Assembly (NCBI GenBank): GCA_964611895.1
Contig: CAZTDN010000027.1
Location: 1-43,598 of the forward strand
Direction: 5' to 3'
DNA from: JAIEOG01 sp964611895
Lineage (GTDB): Bacteria; Bdellovibrionota; FAC87; UBA2466
Length of the DNA stretch: 43,598 nucleotides
A program made the translations under genes and the position numbers. Under the pieces are notes generated by a model. That model searched no databases and was not told where the DNA came from. It was given only the letters and a program-made list of their open reading frames with translations. Of the stretch, positions 24,691 through 32,536 are shown in pieces (within the stretch, counting starts at the first letter, position 1; every line of letters starts with the position of its first letter).

Positions 24691-25173
24691 TTAATACTTT
24701 CGTTCCAACACCCGACCCGTCGAAGCTGGGTCTTTTTTCTTTCCTTGGGAGGAATAAAGAGGCGCATCTCCAATCAGGCGGCGCCAATGATCAATCAAGC
24801 GCCCCAGATTGCGCTGGGAGTGCTCCAAGAATAGCTGGCTGCTCTGAGCCTGCTCACAAGCAAAAGACCACTGCTTGGTCCATTGAGCATGCTTTTCGGC
24901 CCAAATCTTCTTTTGTTGGTCTGGGAGCTGTTTCTCTAGATCGACACTGCTCTCGACGCCAAACCAGGCCTTTCCTGCCTCGCGAATGCGTCGCCGGACA
25001 TCCACTATTTTTCTCACCAGAACCTCTTTGGTCATGGTGATTTCGGCGAGATCTTCGCCTTTTAGCAGGATAAGCGCCGTGCGTTCTCGACCAAGGAGAT
25101 CGACGAGTTCTTGGCACAAAGCCAAGCTTTCATCGGTCCACAGGCAAAGCTGTTCAAAACGATTTACGCTCAT
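24691..25173 (-). CDS. flgN: FlgN-like flagellar export chaperone
   Basis: 160 residues, almost all helical (LCLWTDESLALCQELVDLLG RERTALILLKGEDLAEITMT in two parts), matching the FlgN habit 'L...E...L..gd...l..l...K'. FlgN binds the C-termini of FlgK and FlgL and guides them to the export gate. Sequence identity in this family is low, so the call rests mainly on position between flgM and flgK and on the helical pattern. A basic tail (GKKKDPASTGRVLERKY) is present. Confidence 0.75.
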   Translation of the reverse strand: MSVNRFEQLCLWTDESLALCQELVDLLGRERTALILLKGEDLAEITMTKEVLVRKIVDVRRRIREAGKAWFGVESSVDLEKQLPDQQKKIWAEKHAQWTKQWSFACEQAQSSQLFLEHSQRNLGRLIDHWRRLIGDAPLYSSQGKKKDPASTGRVLERKY

Positions 25174-25208
25174 GAATTTGCCGGAAGCAGTTTAAAAAGG
25201 AAGCACGA

Positions 25209-25538
25209 CTAAACGTCGTTTTTACCAAAGTGAGACAGGAGATGCTCATCGACTAGCTTGTCCGCAATGGCTTCACTGTCGACTTTATACGAACCGTCTT
25301 TAATACGGCGTTTAAGGTCTGAAACTTTGTCTGCGCGGATGTCGGGGGATGCATAAACAATTTCCCGTGCATTCTTCATCAATTGCGCTTGATCCGAAAT
25401 CGACACACCCGATTGGCTGGAAGGCGAGATCGGAGGACGTTTATCGGTTGGGGAGGGATTGACCAGGGTGGACTTGTCAGCTGCCTTGCTTTTTTCGAGA
25501 GCCGCTGAATTTGGGGTCGGATTTTGGGTGACCTTCAT
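25209..25538 (-). CDS. flgM: Anti-sigma-28 factor FlgM
   Basis: 109 residues. The C-terminal FlgM domain is clear: SGVSISDQAQLMKNAREIVY, then DKVSDLKRRIKDGSYKVDSE and AIADKLVDEHL, the region that holds sigma-28. The N-terminal half is low-complexity and presumably disordered, as is usual. Export of FlgM after hook completion frees sigma-28 for late genes. The gene lies in the run between the rod-binding gene and flgN. Confidence 0.92.
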   Translation of the reverse strand: MKVTQNPTPNSAALEKSKAADKSTLVNPSPTDKRPPISPSSQSGVSISDQAQLMKNAREIVYASPDIRADKVSDLKRRIKDGSYKVDSEAIADKLVDEHLLSHFGKNDV

Positions 25539-25562
25539 AGCCGCTCCTGTGCCTTTATTGTA

Positions 25563-25868
25563 TCATCGCCCGCCTGCAGTCCGCAATAAGTGCTCATATA
25601 TCATATCGCTCAAACCAAACTGATTGCTCTGCGCCATGGCTTCTGCATGCTCCGAATCCAGCATGGACTTATAAATCTTTTCGCCTTGGCTTTCTGGCAT
25701 CATTGCGTTGGGTTGCACTGTTTTGCGCATCGCCCCAACCATCTGATTCAAGAAGACGGCTTCAAACTGCTGAGCCACTGCGCGCAATTTTCCACGTTCC
25801 TCTGGGCTCAAACGGGCTTCGTCCTCGAGCTGCTGTAACCCGGGAGTCATAGGCGGCTGTACTTTCAT
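25563..25868 (-). CDS. flgJ: Rod-binding protein, FlgJ N-terminal domain only
   Basis: 101 residues. The Rod-binding domain is complete: QFEAVFLNQMVGAMRKTVQP, then EKIYKSMLDSEHAEAMAQSN and GLSDMIYEHL. In enterics FlgJ also has a C-terminal glucosaminidase domain. Here it is absent, as in many alpha- and deltaproteobacteria, so another enzyme must open peptidoglycan. It overlaps the end of flgI by four bases. Confidence 0.88.
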   Translation of the reverse strand: MKVQPPMTPGLQQLEDEARLSPEERGKLRAVAQQFEAVFLNQMVGAMRKTVQPNAMMPESQGEKIYKSMLDSEHAEAMAQSNQFGLSDMIYEHLLRTAGGR

Positions 25869-26941
25869 AAAATCTCCAGTTCTGCTACGAGGGCCCCTGA
25901 CGCCTTTAGAGACTTTAATACGGCCATCAAATCGTCCGCAGTCGCACCCATTTCGTTCAGGCCAGCAACCAAATCTGAAATACTCGCGGCGCCGTTGACG
26001 AGCATTACCCGATTTTTATTCTTCTCAGCGGGTGCCGCCGCAGCCTCAGATTGCCCTTCTGAGGCAGGTTTACGAGTGTCTTTCACTTCCACGCTCAAAT
26101 TTCCATGAGCTATTGCAATGGGAAGAATGCGCACCGAATCCCCCAGAACGACAGTGCCGGTACGAGGGTTAACCACTACCTTTGCGACGCTATCTGCTTC
26201 TACGTCAATGGATTCAATTTGGGCGATTAAGTCCACCGGCGTCGCATCAAACCCGTAAGGAATAACTACTTGTACACTGCCAGCATCTTGAGGAATCGCA
26301 AACCGTCCCGATAGTTCTTGGTTGATGCGCGTAGCGACACGAGCTGCTGTCGTAAAATCAGGAGAACGTAGCTGGTAGCGCAGCTCTTTCAGATCTCCCC
26401 AGTTGTAGGCGATTTCTTTTTCAATGGTGGCTCCTCCGACGATGCCAGCGACTACTGCATTCTTACTGCCCCCTCCGCCGCCCTTCCCGCCTCGCGAATC
26501 GAGCAACAATTTCCCTTGAGCAACGGCGTAAATTTGCCCGTCAGCTCCTTTGAGCGGAGTGACCATGAGTGTCCCACCGTCAAGTGAGCTCGCAGTTCCC
26601 ACCGATGATACTGTGATGTCAATCGTCGAGCCCACGCGCGCAAACGGAGGCAGAGTCGCTGAAACAAAGACTGCGGCGGTATTTTTGGAATCTACTTTTT
26701 CAGCCTTGTGATCGAAGCCCAGAGTTTTCAGCGCTAGTCCTAGCGAACTGCTTGTGAGATCAAACCCGGAGTCTCCGGTACCCGCCAAACCGACCACCAC
26801 ACCATAGCCAGTGAGCTGATTGCCTCTGACCCCTTTTAGCGAAGCAAGGTCTTTGATTCGCGCTCCGAATACTTCCTGAGGCCAAAGCAAGATAAGAATT
26901 ATCAACGAGAGTAAAATTTTTTCCAGTTTACCAAGAGACAT
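25865..26941 (-). CDS. flgI: Flagellar P-ring protein FlgI
   Basis: 358 residues with a signal peptide (KILLSLIILILLWPQEVFGA). The mature part follows FlgI closely: RIKDLASLKGVRGNQLTGYG, VVVGLAGTGDSG, VFVSATLPPFARVGSTIDIT, VEADSVAKVVVNPRTGTVVL and the C-terminal DLVAGLNEMGATADDLMAVL. It forms the periplasmic bushing of the rod. The start codon overlaps flgH by 14 bases. Confidence 0.97.
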   Translation of the reverse strand: MSLGKLEKILLSLIILILLWPQEVFGARIKDLASLKGVRGNQLTGYGVVVGLAGTGDSGFDLTSSSLGLALKTLGFDHKAEKVDSKNTAAVFVSATLPPFARVGSTIDITVSSVGTASSLDGGTLMVTPLKGADGQIYAVAQGKLLLDSRGGKGGGGGSKNAVVAGIVGGATIEKEIAYNWGDLKELRYQLRSPDFTTAARVATRINQELSGRFAIPQDAGSVQVVIPYGFDATPVDLIAQIESIDVEADSVAKVVVNPRTGTVVLGDSVRILPIAIAHGNLSVEVKDTRKPASEGQSEAAAAPAEKNKNRVMLVNGAASISDLVAGLNEMGATADDLMAVLKSLKASGALVAELEIL

Positions 26942-27593
26942 TTTCGCTCCTTGAATCCTCTTCAGACTGAGCGGGGAGACCCGTAACGTCCAAACTGATG
27001 TCGACTAAGTTGGAAGCTAAAATCTCATCACTCGAAGAAACATCCCGATCCCGCACGCGCGCTTTCAACGTTACATAGGGTTGCCAACCATCAATCTGGA
27101 CGGTGTCCACAGCCGCTATGCGATAAGTACCCCTCGGGCCTACTTCCTCGATAACCCCTTTGAGCAGAAGGTCCGGAGATTTGGCGACTTTTGAATCTGA
27201 TTTTTCTTTGGGTTCTGCAGCGGCAGGTGCCCGCTGGGCCGTAGCATCCGCTCCGCCGTCTGGTTTTGCATCGCCTTTGGCATCGGGTTTTTCGGCGGCG
27301 GCGGTTTCTTCAACCGCCTCGACTGGGGGTTTGTACTGGACAATTCGTTTTTTGAAAGCGTCGTCCAAACGAATGGTGACCAGGTCCCCCACCACCCGCG
27401 CCGCTGCCGCACTATAGACATAGTTCCAAGTGGAGTCCTGACTCCAGAGAGAACCAAGTTCTCTTGGAGCTTCTTTTCGAACAGGCGCCGCCACCACGGG
27501 AGCGGCAGGTTTAGGTGGTTCGACCGAAGCGCATCCAATCAGAGCGCCTAATGCGAGGAGAAAGAGTGCGATGGTTCGAATGGGATAGATCAT
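26928..27593 (-). CDS. flgH: Flagellar L-ring lipoprotein FlgH
   Basis: 221 residues. The lipobox is LIGC (LALGALIGCASVEPP). The FlgH signatures are GSLWSQDSTWNYVYSAAAAR and VVGDLVTIRL near the N-terminus, and the strand-rich C-terminus (LLLKGVIEEVGPRGTYRIAA, SNLVDISLDVTGLP). An Ala/Lys/Glu/Pro-rich insert of about 55 residues (AVEETAAAEKPDAKGDAKPD onward) interrupts the middle, where typical FlgH has a structured segment. It forms the outer-membrane ring. It overlaps flgA by four bases. Confidence 0.9.
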   Translation of the reverse strand: MIYPIRTIALFLLALGALIGCASVEPPKPAAPVVAAPVRKEAPRELGSLWSQDSTWNYVYSAAAARVVGDLVTIRLDDAFKKRIVQYKPPVEAVEETAAAEKPDAKGDAKPDGGADATAQRAPAAAEPKEKSDSKVAKSPDLLLKGVIEEVGPRGTYRIAAVDTVQIDGWQPYVTLKARVRDRDVSSSDEILASNLVDISLDVTGLPAQSEEDSRSENVSW

Positions 27594-28252
27594 CTGACCT
27601 CCACTTCTCCTGCTCCTGAAACACGAGCCAGGAGGAGTTTTCCGCTACTGGGATTGAGAACTTGTACCCACTGGTCTTGACGCCCAGCTTGGAGTGACCG
27701 GACTTTTGCCTTCAAAACCATTGCGCCCAAGACGTGTTTAAGATTTACCGTTTCGCCGGCATTCACCAATGCGGGTAGTTGGCTGTTTTGGCTGCCGATC
27801 ACTTTCCCGGGTCCAATATGCGATCGAGATTTGCGCTGGAAGACGAGCGCCTTGTCCGTGAAATACCCCGTCTGAACCAGACGACTGATTTCGCGCTCTT
27901 CAAACCGAGTATTGGCCACATCAAAACTTTCACCTGGCCCAATCGGTTGCGTTGCGACGGCGACAGGGACAAAAGCATGAACGGTCGCACTCAAAGATCG
28001 ACGCACACCTTTTGGTGTCTCTGTTCCCAGGACTTCAAAGTTCACCAAACCTAAAGGCATGTCGGGAGAGTGGGCCCCTAGCTTACAATTGCCTTGCGCA
28101 TTCGAAGGCAGCGTGCCCAGTACCAATTCAATGCGTGCGCCTTGAGGAAGCGCGGGACCAATTCTGTCCAAAACGGCCTTGCGCCAGCACGCTTCGGGCT
28201 GAGCAAATAAAACCGAACTTAATACTGACAAGAATTGAAAGAATACAATCAT
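27590..28252 (-). CDS. flgA: P-ring assembly chaperone FlgA
   Basis: 220 residues with a signal peptide (MIVFFQFLSVLSSVLFAQPE). The SAF-like C-terminal domain is typical: ATQPIGPGESFDVANTRFEE, REISRL, then VIGSQNSQLPALVNAGETVN and VQVLNPSSGKLLLARVSGAG. It escorts FlgI in the periplasm. It overlaps both neighbours by four bases, so translation is coupled through flgG-flgA-flgH. Confidence 0.92.
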   Translation of the reverse strand: MIVFFQFLSVLSSVLFAQPEACWRKAVLDRIGPALPQGARIELVLGTLPSNAQGNCKLGAHSPDMPLGLVNFEVLGTETPKGVRRSLSATVHAFVPVAVATQPIGPGESFDVANTRFEEREISRLVQTGYFTDKALVFQRKSRSHIGPGKVIGSQNSQLPALVNAGETVNLKHVLGAMVLKAKVRSLQAGRQDQWVQVLNPSSGKLLLARVSGAGEVEVR

Positions 28253-29037
28253 CGAATATTCGCCGTGTTTTGCAGGATGGAATCCACTGACTGGAGAACT
28301 TTTGAGTTCATTTCAAAAGCACGTTGAGCCGAAATCATCTCCGTCATTTCTCGAACCATCTCGACATTGGAGCCTTCAATGTATCCTTGAATGATGCCCC
28401 CAGCACCGCCTTGCCCCGGCGCCGAAACATTGGGCTGTCCGCTAGCGTCGGTAGGAACAAACAAGTTTTTACCCATAGCTTTTAGGCCGCCATTGTTCAC
28501 AAAGGTGGCCAGCTGGATCTGACCAATGGTGGTTTTTTGGGCAGCTGGTCCGGTTCCATAGACACTGACCGAGCCATCTTCTGCTATTTCCAAGCGCGAA
28601 GCATTCTGGGGAATTTGGATCTCTGGCTGGAGTGGGTAACCATCGACTGTTTCCACTCGACCAGTGGCAGATCGGTAGAAGGTTCCGTCACGCCGAAATG
28701 CTTGCTCCCCATTTGGTAAAGCTACAGTAAAAAAACCGTCCCCTTGAATGAACATGTCCAATTCACGTTTGGTGGCTTGCGGCTTTCCCATCTCGAAACT
28801 ACGCTGCGTTCCTGCTACTTTCACTCCCATTCCCCGCTGAATACCAACGGGGGCTTGTGTCTGAGCAGAGCTGTTTGCTCCGGGCTCTTGGAGGGTTTCG
28901 TACATAAGGTCCTGAAACTCGGCCCGAGTCCGTTTGTACCCAGCCGTATTCACGTTGGCCAAATTGTTCGTAATCTGATCAATTTGTTCCATTTGAGCTT
29001 CCATTCCACTGGCAGCAGTATTGAGCGCATTAACCAT
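28249..29037 (-). CDS. flgG: Distal rod protein FlgG
   Basis: 262 residues, the family's usual length. N-terminal motif TAASGMEAQMEQIDQITNNL ANVNTAGYKRTRAEFQDLMY (in two parts), QTQAPVGIQRGMGVKVAGTQ in the middle, the FlgG hallmark GDGFFTVALPNGEQAFRRDG, and C-terminal SNVEMVREMTEMISAQRAFE. It forms the distal rod. It starts 25 bases after flgF. Confidence 0.97.
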   Translation of the reverse strand: MVNALNTAASGMEAQMEQIDQITNNLANVNTAGYKRTRAEFQDLMYETLQEPGANSSAQTQAPVGIQRGMGVKVAGTQRSFEMGKPQATKRELDMFIQGDGFFTVALPNGEQAFRRDGTFYRSATGRVETVDGYPLQPEIQIPQNASRLEIAEDGSVSVYGTGPAAQKTTIGQIQLATFVNNGGLKAMGKNLFVPTDASGQPNVSAPGQGGAGGIIQGYIEGSNVEMVREMTEMISAQRAFEMNSKVLQSVDSILQNTANIR

Positions 29038-29062
29038 GATCTCTCTCCCAATGTTTCAAATT

Positions 29063-29863
29063 CTAACGACGGCTGATGTCATTGACGGATCGCCCGTCAA
29101 TTTCTTGATAGGTTTTTATGGCTTGCATTTGCGATTCATAACTGCGAGTTGCCTCGATCAGCTTTGTCATTTCGTGGACAGCGTTGACATTCGACATCTC
29201 CAAAAAACCTTGAGAAATCAGCGTTTGGGGCAACTCCCCCTTTTTTTCGTTTCTTTCATCAGTATTGCGGTAGTAGGAATTGCCGACTTTTTCTAACCAC
29301 TGCGTTTCTTGAAATTCGACAACGCTTAAATTTCCGATAGTTTGACCAGCTTGTTTTATCTCTCCAGTCCCGGCCACTTCGACAATCCCTTGGCCCAGTC
29401 GAATGGTCCGCTGCTCAGGGGCGCCTGCTCCTTTTGCTAAAACCGGGAATCCATTCGCCGTAACCAAAACTCCCTCACTCGAAACTTTGAAGTTTCCTTG
29501 TCGCGTATAACGAATTCCGGAGGGGGTAGAGATCTCAAAAAAACCTTTTCCTTCTAGACCGAGATCGAGGGGATTTCCGGTGCGCTTAAGGCCTCCCTGG
29601 TTGAACGAAGTGTAGACGCCATCCATCTCGACAAAGCTCTTATCGGTTTGGGGCCGAGCATCGGGCATGGAGCCAAGAGTCAGCTCTCTATCAAGGCCCT
29701 CGACGGTATCGGGCCTGCGGATTTCGGTGAGGTATTCATTGAAAGTTCCAGAGTCCTTCTTGAAGCCAGGGGTATTTGCATTGGCCAGGTTGTTTGCGAT
29801 GATCTCAATCTCGTGAGATTTCGCAATTCCCCCAGAAAGAGCGGTGTAGATCCCTTTATCCAT
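29063..29863 (-). CDS. flgF: Proximal rod protein FlgF
   Basis: 266 residues. N-terminal motif YTALSGGIAKSHEIEIIANN LANANTPGFKKDSGTFNEYL (in two parts), the rod-domain string GLEGKGFFEISTPSGIRYTR and the C-terminal SNVNAVHEMTKLIEATRSYE. It differs from the FlgG neighbour by the MDKGIYTA start that is typical of FlgF. It is the first gene of the operon and lies about 80 bases downstream of the sigma-54 type promoter. Confidence 0.93.
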   Translation of the reverse strand: MDKGIYTALSGGIAKSHEIEIIANNLANANTPGFKKDSGTFNEYLTEIRRPDTVEGLDRELTLGSMPDARPQTDKSFVEMDGVYTSFNQGGLKRTGNPLDLGLEGKGFFEISTPSGIRYTRQGNFKVSSEGVLVTANGFPVLAKGAGAPEQRTIRLGQGIVEVAGTGEIKQAGQTIGNLSVVEFQETQWLEKVGNSYYRNTDERNEKKGELPQTLISQGFLEMSNVNAVHEMTKLIEATRSYESQMQAIKTYQEIDGRSVNDISRR

Positions 29864-29943
29864 TCTTTGAGCTCACTTTTTTTGGATACTGTGCCGATAA
29901 ACAGTTTAGGAGGCGTTTGTTTCGCATCGCCTACCTTTGGAAA

Positions 29944-29959
29944 TGCAATGCTGGTGCCA
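29944..29959 (-). promoter_or_regulatory. Sigma-54 (-24/-12) promoter for the flagellar operon
   Basis: On the minus strand TGGCACC-AGCA-TTGCA matches the sigma-54 consensus TGGCACG-N4-TTGCA with the exact GG to GC spacing. The predicted start is near 29932, about 70 bases before the flgF ATG. Sigma-54 use at mid-class flagellar genes is common in deltaproteobacteria, Vibrio and Campylobacter. Confidence 0.82.
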
Positions 29960-29998
29960 CCCCGTCTTCAGCCTGGAATGCATTTTCTGCCCCGCATT

Positions 29999-30019
29999 AA
30001 CAGGAAAAATTTTCCTGTT
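29999..30019. promoter_or_regulatory. Perfect inverted repeat, possible activator site
   Basis: AACAGGAAAA and TTTTCCTGTT flank a single A: a 10-bp perfect palindrome. It lies 40 bases upstream of the -24 box (29959), where an enhancer-binding protein could dock. A role for the plus-strand gene at 30139 is possible too. Confidence 0.5.
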
Positions 30020-30138
30020 TGAAGGGATGATTTTTCTCACCATTTCTTTTTGCCAGGCCCCTCCCTACTCACTACACTGAGAGTTGAATTTTGTTTTTCA
30101 TACGGCTTCCGGGTTCGCTTCTAAATGGGGGTTTGGGG

Positions 30139-31038
30139 ATGAAAAATAAAAGCAAAGCCTGCCTCTGCGCTCTGCTGATGTGGGGCTCCGCGTCCTTCGC
30201 ACAAGATCATATCGAAGCTTACGGGGATTCCATCACAGCGGGGTTTCTTAGCCATACTAATGTAACCGCCGCCCCACCCCTTTCGGACTTGAGCAAAATC
30301 ATCACGCACCTCGCCAACTTTTTGATGGATAAAGAACGCAACCGGAGTGAAATCGAAAAAGAACATGCACCCAGTCTTGCTTGGCCCGCGGTACTTTCGC
30401 GAAAGATAGATCCAGCCGGACCGGTACCGCTCTACAACTACGCGGTCTCGGGCGCTAACTCTTGGGAAATGTTGGATCAGGTCAAACTCAACAATAAAAC
30501 CAAGGGAATGACCCGCGCATTTTTCTTTGTTGGGCATAATGATCTCTGTAACAACCTCGACACACCCAAGAATATTGGTGCGACGTTTAGCTATTACGTG
30601 GAAAAATCCTTAGCCGAGTGGGACGCAACTCATCAGGGGTCTATTGCGTACCTGGTACCAGTGTCGGATATTCACCGAGTGTTCGAGACATTGGATAATT
30701 ACGTTTGGTACCGTGGAACAAAACGCAGCTATTCCTGTGTGCACTCTTGGACAAAGTTTTTCCCTTATTGTCCTTCCCACCACAAAAAGTTTGAAGAAGG
30801 CACTCTGGAGCGCTACATGGTTCCCCGACTCGCTGCAATGAATGAGGCCCTGGATGCGCTGGCACGCACCTGGACGGCCAAGAGCAAGTCGAATGAGTTT
30901 GTTTATCTTCCAGACGTTCACGATACGGATTACGAAAAAGAGTTTTTCGCCATCGATTGCTTTCATCTCTCCGCTGAGGGCCAGGAAAGAGTGGCTGACC
31001 GAATTCTAGATCTGGTGGCCGATCACGAGTCCCTCTGA
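30139..31038 (+). CDS. Secreted SGNH/GDSL-type hydrolase
   Basis: 299 residues from the ATG at 30139 (GGGG upstream). The signal peptide is MKNKSKACLCALLMWGSASF. The SGNH blocks are present: block I EAYGDSITAGF with nucleophile Ser31, block II Gly in NYAVSGANSWE, block III FFVGHNDLCNN with the oxyanion Asn, and block V with Asp and His in AIDCFHLSAEG. Such enzymes cut esters of lipids or acetylated sugars. Several cysteines (SYSCVHSW, FPYCPSHHK) suggest disulphides. The gene diverges from the flagellar operon, and a desaturase gene follows. Confidence 0.85.
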   Translation: MKNKSKACLCALLMWGSASFAQDHIEAYGDSITAGFLSHTNVTAAPPLSDLSKIITHLANFLMDKERNRSEIEKEHAPSLAWPAVLSRKIDPAGPVPLYNYAVSGANSWEMLDQVKLNNKTKGMTRAFFFVGHNDLCNNLDTPKNIGATFSYYVEKSLAEWDATHQGSIAYLVPVSDIHRVFETLDNYVWYRGTKRSYSCVHSWTKFFPYCPSHHKKFEEGTLERYMVPRLAAMNEALDALARTWTAKSKSNEFVYLPDVHDTDYEKEFFAIDCFHLSAEGQERVADRILDLVADHESL

Positions 31039-31079
31039 CCCGCTTTGCATTTGTGCCCTTGTGCGGGTAAGCAATTAGC

Positions 31080-32090
31080 ATGGCACTGAATATCAATGAG
31101 GCCCGAAAGCATATCCTGGACTTAGGCACCCCCCGCGAGGGCCTGTATTGCGTAGACTTTTTTATCAGCTACGCAATCGGCATCGGGGGCATCCTGACTG
31201 CCTACCCCCACTCATTTTCTAGCGCTACTTTCTGGCTTTGGATCGGGGTTTCACTACTGGGACTTTACAGAGCGATGTCCTTTACCCACGAGATTTCCCA
31301 TTTTCGGCAGCGCTTGCCGGTATTCCGTAAACTGTGGAACGGACTGGCCGGAGTTCCGATGGCGTTTCCATCGTTCATGTACATGAAATCGCATGCCATC
31401 CACCACAACCCCAAAACTTATGCGACAAAAGCGGATGGGGAATACATTCCATTCCATTTAATTTCCCGTTGGCACACTGTTTTGTATGTCGTCAGCGCGC
31501 TTTGGACCCCTCCGCTACTCGTTCTGCGATTTGCCGCTCTCTATCCTTTGTCATTGGTTTCCAAACCCATTCGGAAGTTTGTCGTGGAAAGAGGATCTTC
31601 GGTTGTCATCACTCTCAACCACAAAGGGGAATGGCCCAAAGGCAGCGAAGTCCGCGAGTGGCTAATTATGGAAACCGCCTGTTGTGTTTTTTGGTGGTGT
31701 TTGTTGGCGCTTTGCTTTTGGGAAGTTCTTCCGTGGAGACTCTTGGGAGCTGCGTATTTTTCTATGGTAGGCGCATTGATTCTGAACAGCATGCGTACAT
31801 TAGCGGCACACCGATTTGCCAATGATGGGAAAACCCTCTCCATCGAAGAACAACTCCTCGACTCCGTAAATATCGATGCAGGCTTTCCTGGTTGGGTTTT
31901 AAGTGCGCTCGCAGCGCCCGTTGGTCTCAGATTTCACGCCCTTCACCACCTTTTCCCGTTTCTGCCTTACCATTCTTTGGGTGAGGCGCACCGGCGGTTG
32001 ACGCGGAGTCTTCCTAAGGAATCGTCGTATCACCGATCCTCGGAAAAAGGCATTCTCATTGCTTGTGCCAAACTTTGGAGCAGGCAATAA
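31080..32090 (+). CDS. Membrane fatty acid desaturase
   Basis: 336 residues. Three histidine boxes of di-iron membrane desaturases are seen: THEISH (HxxxH type), HAIHHN and HALHHL (HxxHH type), set between hydrophobic segments (SYAIGIGGILTAYPHSFSSA, GVSLLGLYRAM). The first two boxes are about 40 residues apart, and the third is near the C-terminus. Substrate and double-bond position cannot be read. The start is an ATG 41 bases past the hydrolase stop. The short repeat ACCCGC/GCGGGT (31038-31068) can fold just before it and may affect translation. Confidence 0.82.
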   Translation: MALNINEARKHILDLGTPREGLYCVDFFISYAIGIGGILTAYPHSFSSATFWLWIGVSLLGLYRAMSFTHEISHFRQRLPVFRKLWNGLAGVPMAFPSFMYMKSHAIHHNPKTYATKADGEYIPFHLISRWHTVLYVVSALWTPPLLVLRFAALYPLSLVSKPIRKFVVERGSSVVITLNHKGEWPKGSEVREWLIMETACCVFWWCLLALCFWEVLPWRLLGAAYFSMVGALILNSMRTLAAHRFANDGKTLSIEEQLLDSVNIDAGFPGWVLSALAAPVGLRFHALHHLFPFLPYHSLGEAHRRLTRSLPKESSYHRSSEKGILIACAKLWSRQ

Positions 32091-32092
32091 AA

Positions 32093-32125
32093 AACCCCCT
32101 AAAGAAGAAGTCTCCTGCGGGGGTT
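32093..32125 (-). terminator. Intrinsic terminator of the HU gene
   Basis: AACCCCC (32093-32099) and GGGGGTT (32119-32125) form a stem. On the minus strand it is followed by TTTTTATT. It lies 26 bases past the HU stop. Confidence 0.8.
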
Positions 32126-32150
32126 CCTATTGAAACAAATAAGAGAAATA

Positions 32151-32423
32151 TTAATTCAAGAAATCTTTAAAGGCCTTGCCAGGACGGAACTTGGGCACCG
32201 TGCAAGCAGGAACTTTGATCGCTTCACCAGTTTGTGGGTTGCGGCCCATGCGGGCTTTACGCTTCGAGCGAGTAAAAGTTCCAAATCCTACAAGAGTGAC
32301 GTCGTCCCCTTTTTTCACAGCCTTTTTAATGTATTCGATGGTGCTGTCGAGCACTCGTTCGCAATCTGCTTTTGTGATCTTGATGTCTGCCGCAAGCTGT
32401 TCGACAAGCTGAGCCTTGTTCAT
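32151..32423 (-). CDS. hup: HU-family DNA-binding protein
   Basis: 90 residues, the standard HU length. N-terminal helices MNKAQLVEQLAADIKITKAD, the turn KKGDDVTLVGFGTFTRSKRK, and the DNA-embracing arm ARMGRNPQTGEAIKVPACTV PKFRPGKAFKD (in two parts) with the 'GRNP.TG' tip. Cys in place of the usual Ser/Ala in VPACTVP is unusual but tolerable. HU bends and compacts DNA. The gene stands alone with its own terminator. Confidence 0.97.
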   Translation of the reverse strand: MNKAQLVEQLAADIKITKADCERVLDSTIEYIKKAVKKGDDVTLVGFGTFTRSKRKARMGRNPQTGEAIKVPACTVPKFRPGKAFKDFLN

Positions 32424-32536
32424 TTCTGTTTATCCTCCAATTTTCGCGCTGATGGCGATAAATAATGTTTAGAGTTTGTAGCAAAGGAAAAAAAAGCGGT
32501 CAAACAGTTTTAAAAACGGATATTTCCGAGGTTGCG

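Noticed and set aside
29893..29900. A second GCCGATAA on the plus strand between flgF and the hydrolase gene
   Set aside because: No matching -35 element is visible and the distance to the hydrolase start is large, so it is probably chance.
31038..31068. ACCCGC/GCGGGT hairpin between hydrolase and desaturase as a terminator
   Set aside because: The stem is six base pairs with no T tract, so it cannot be called a terminator. It is only noted as a possible leader structure.
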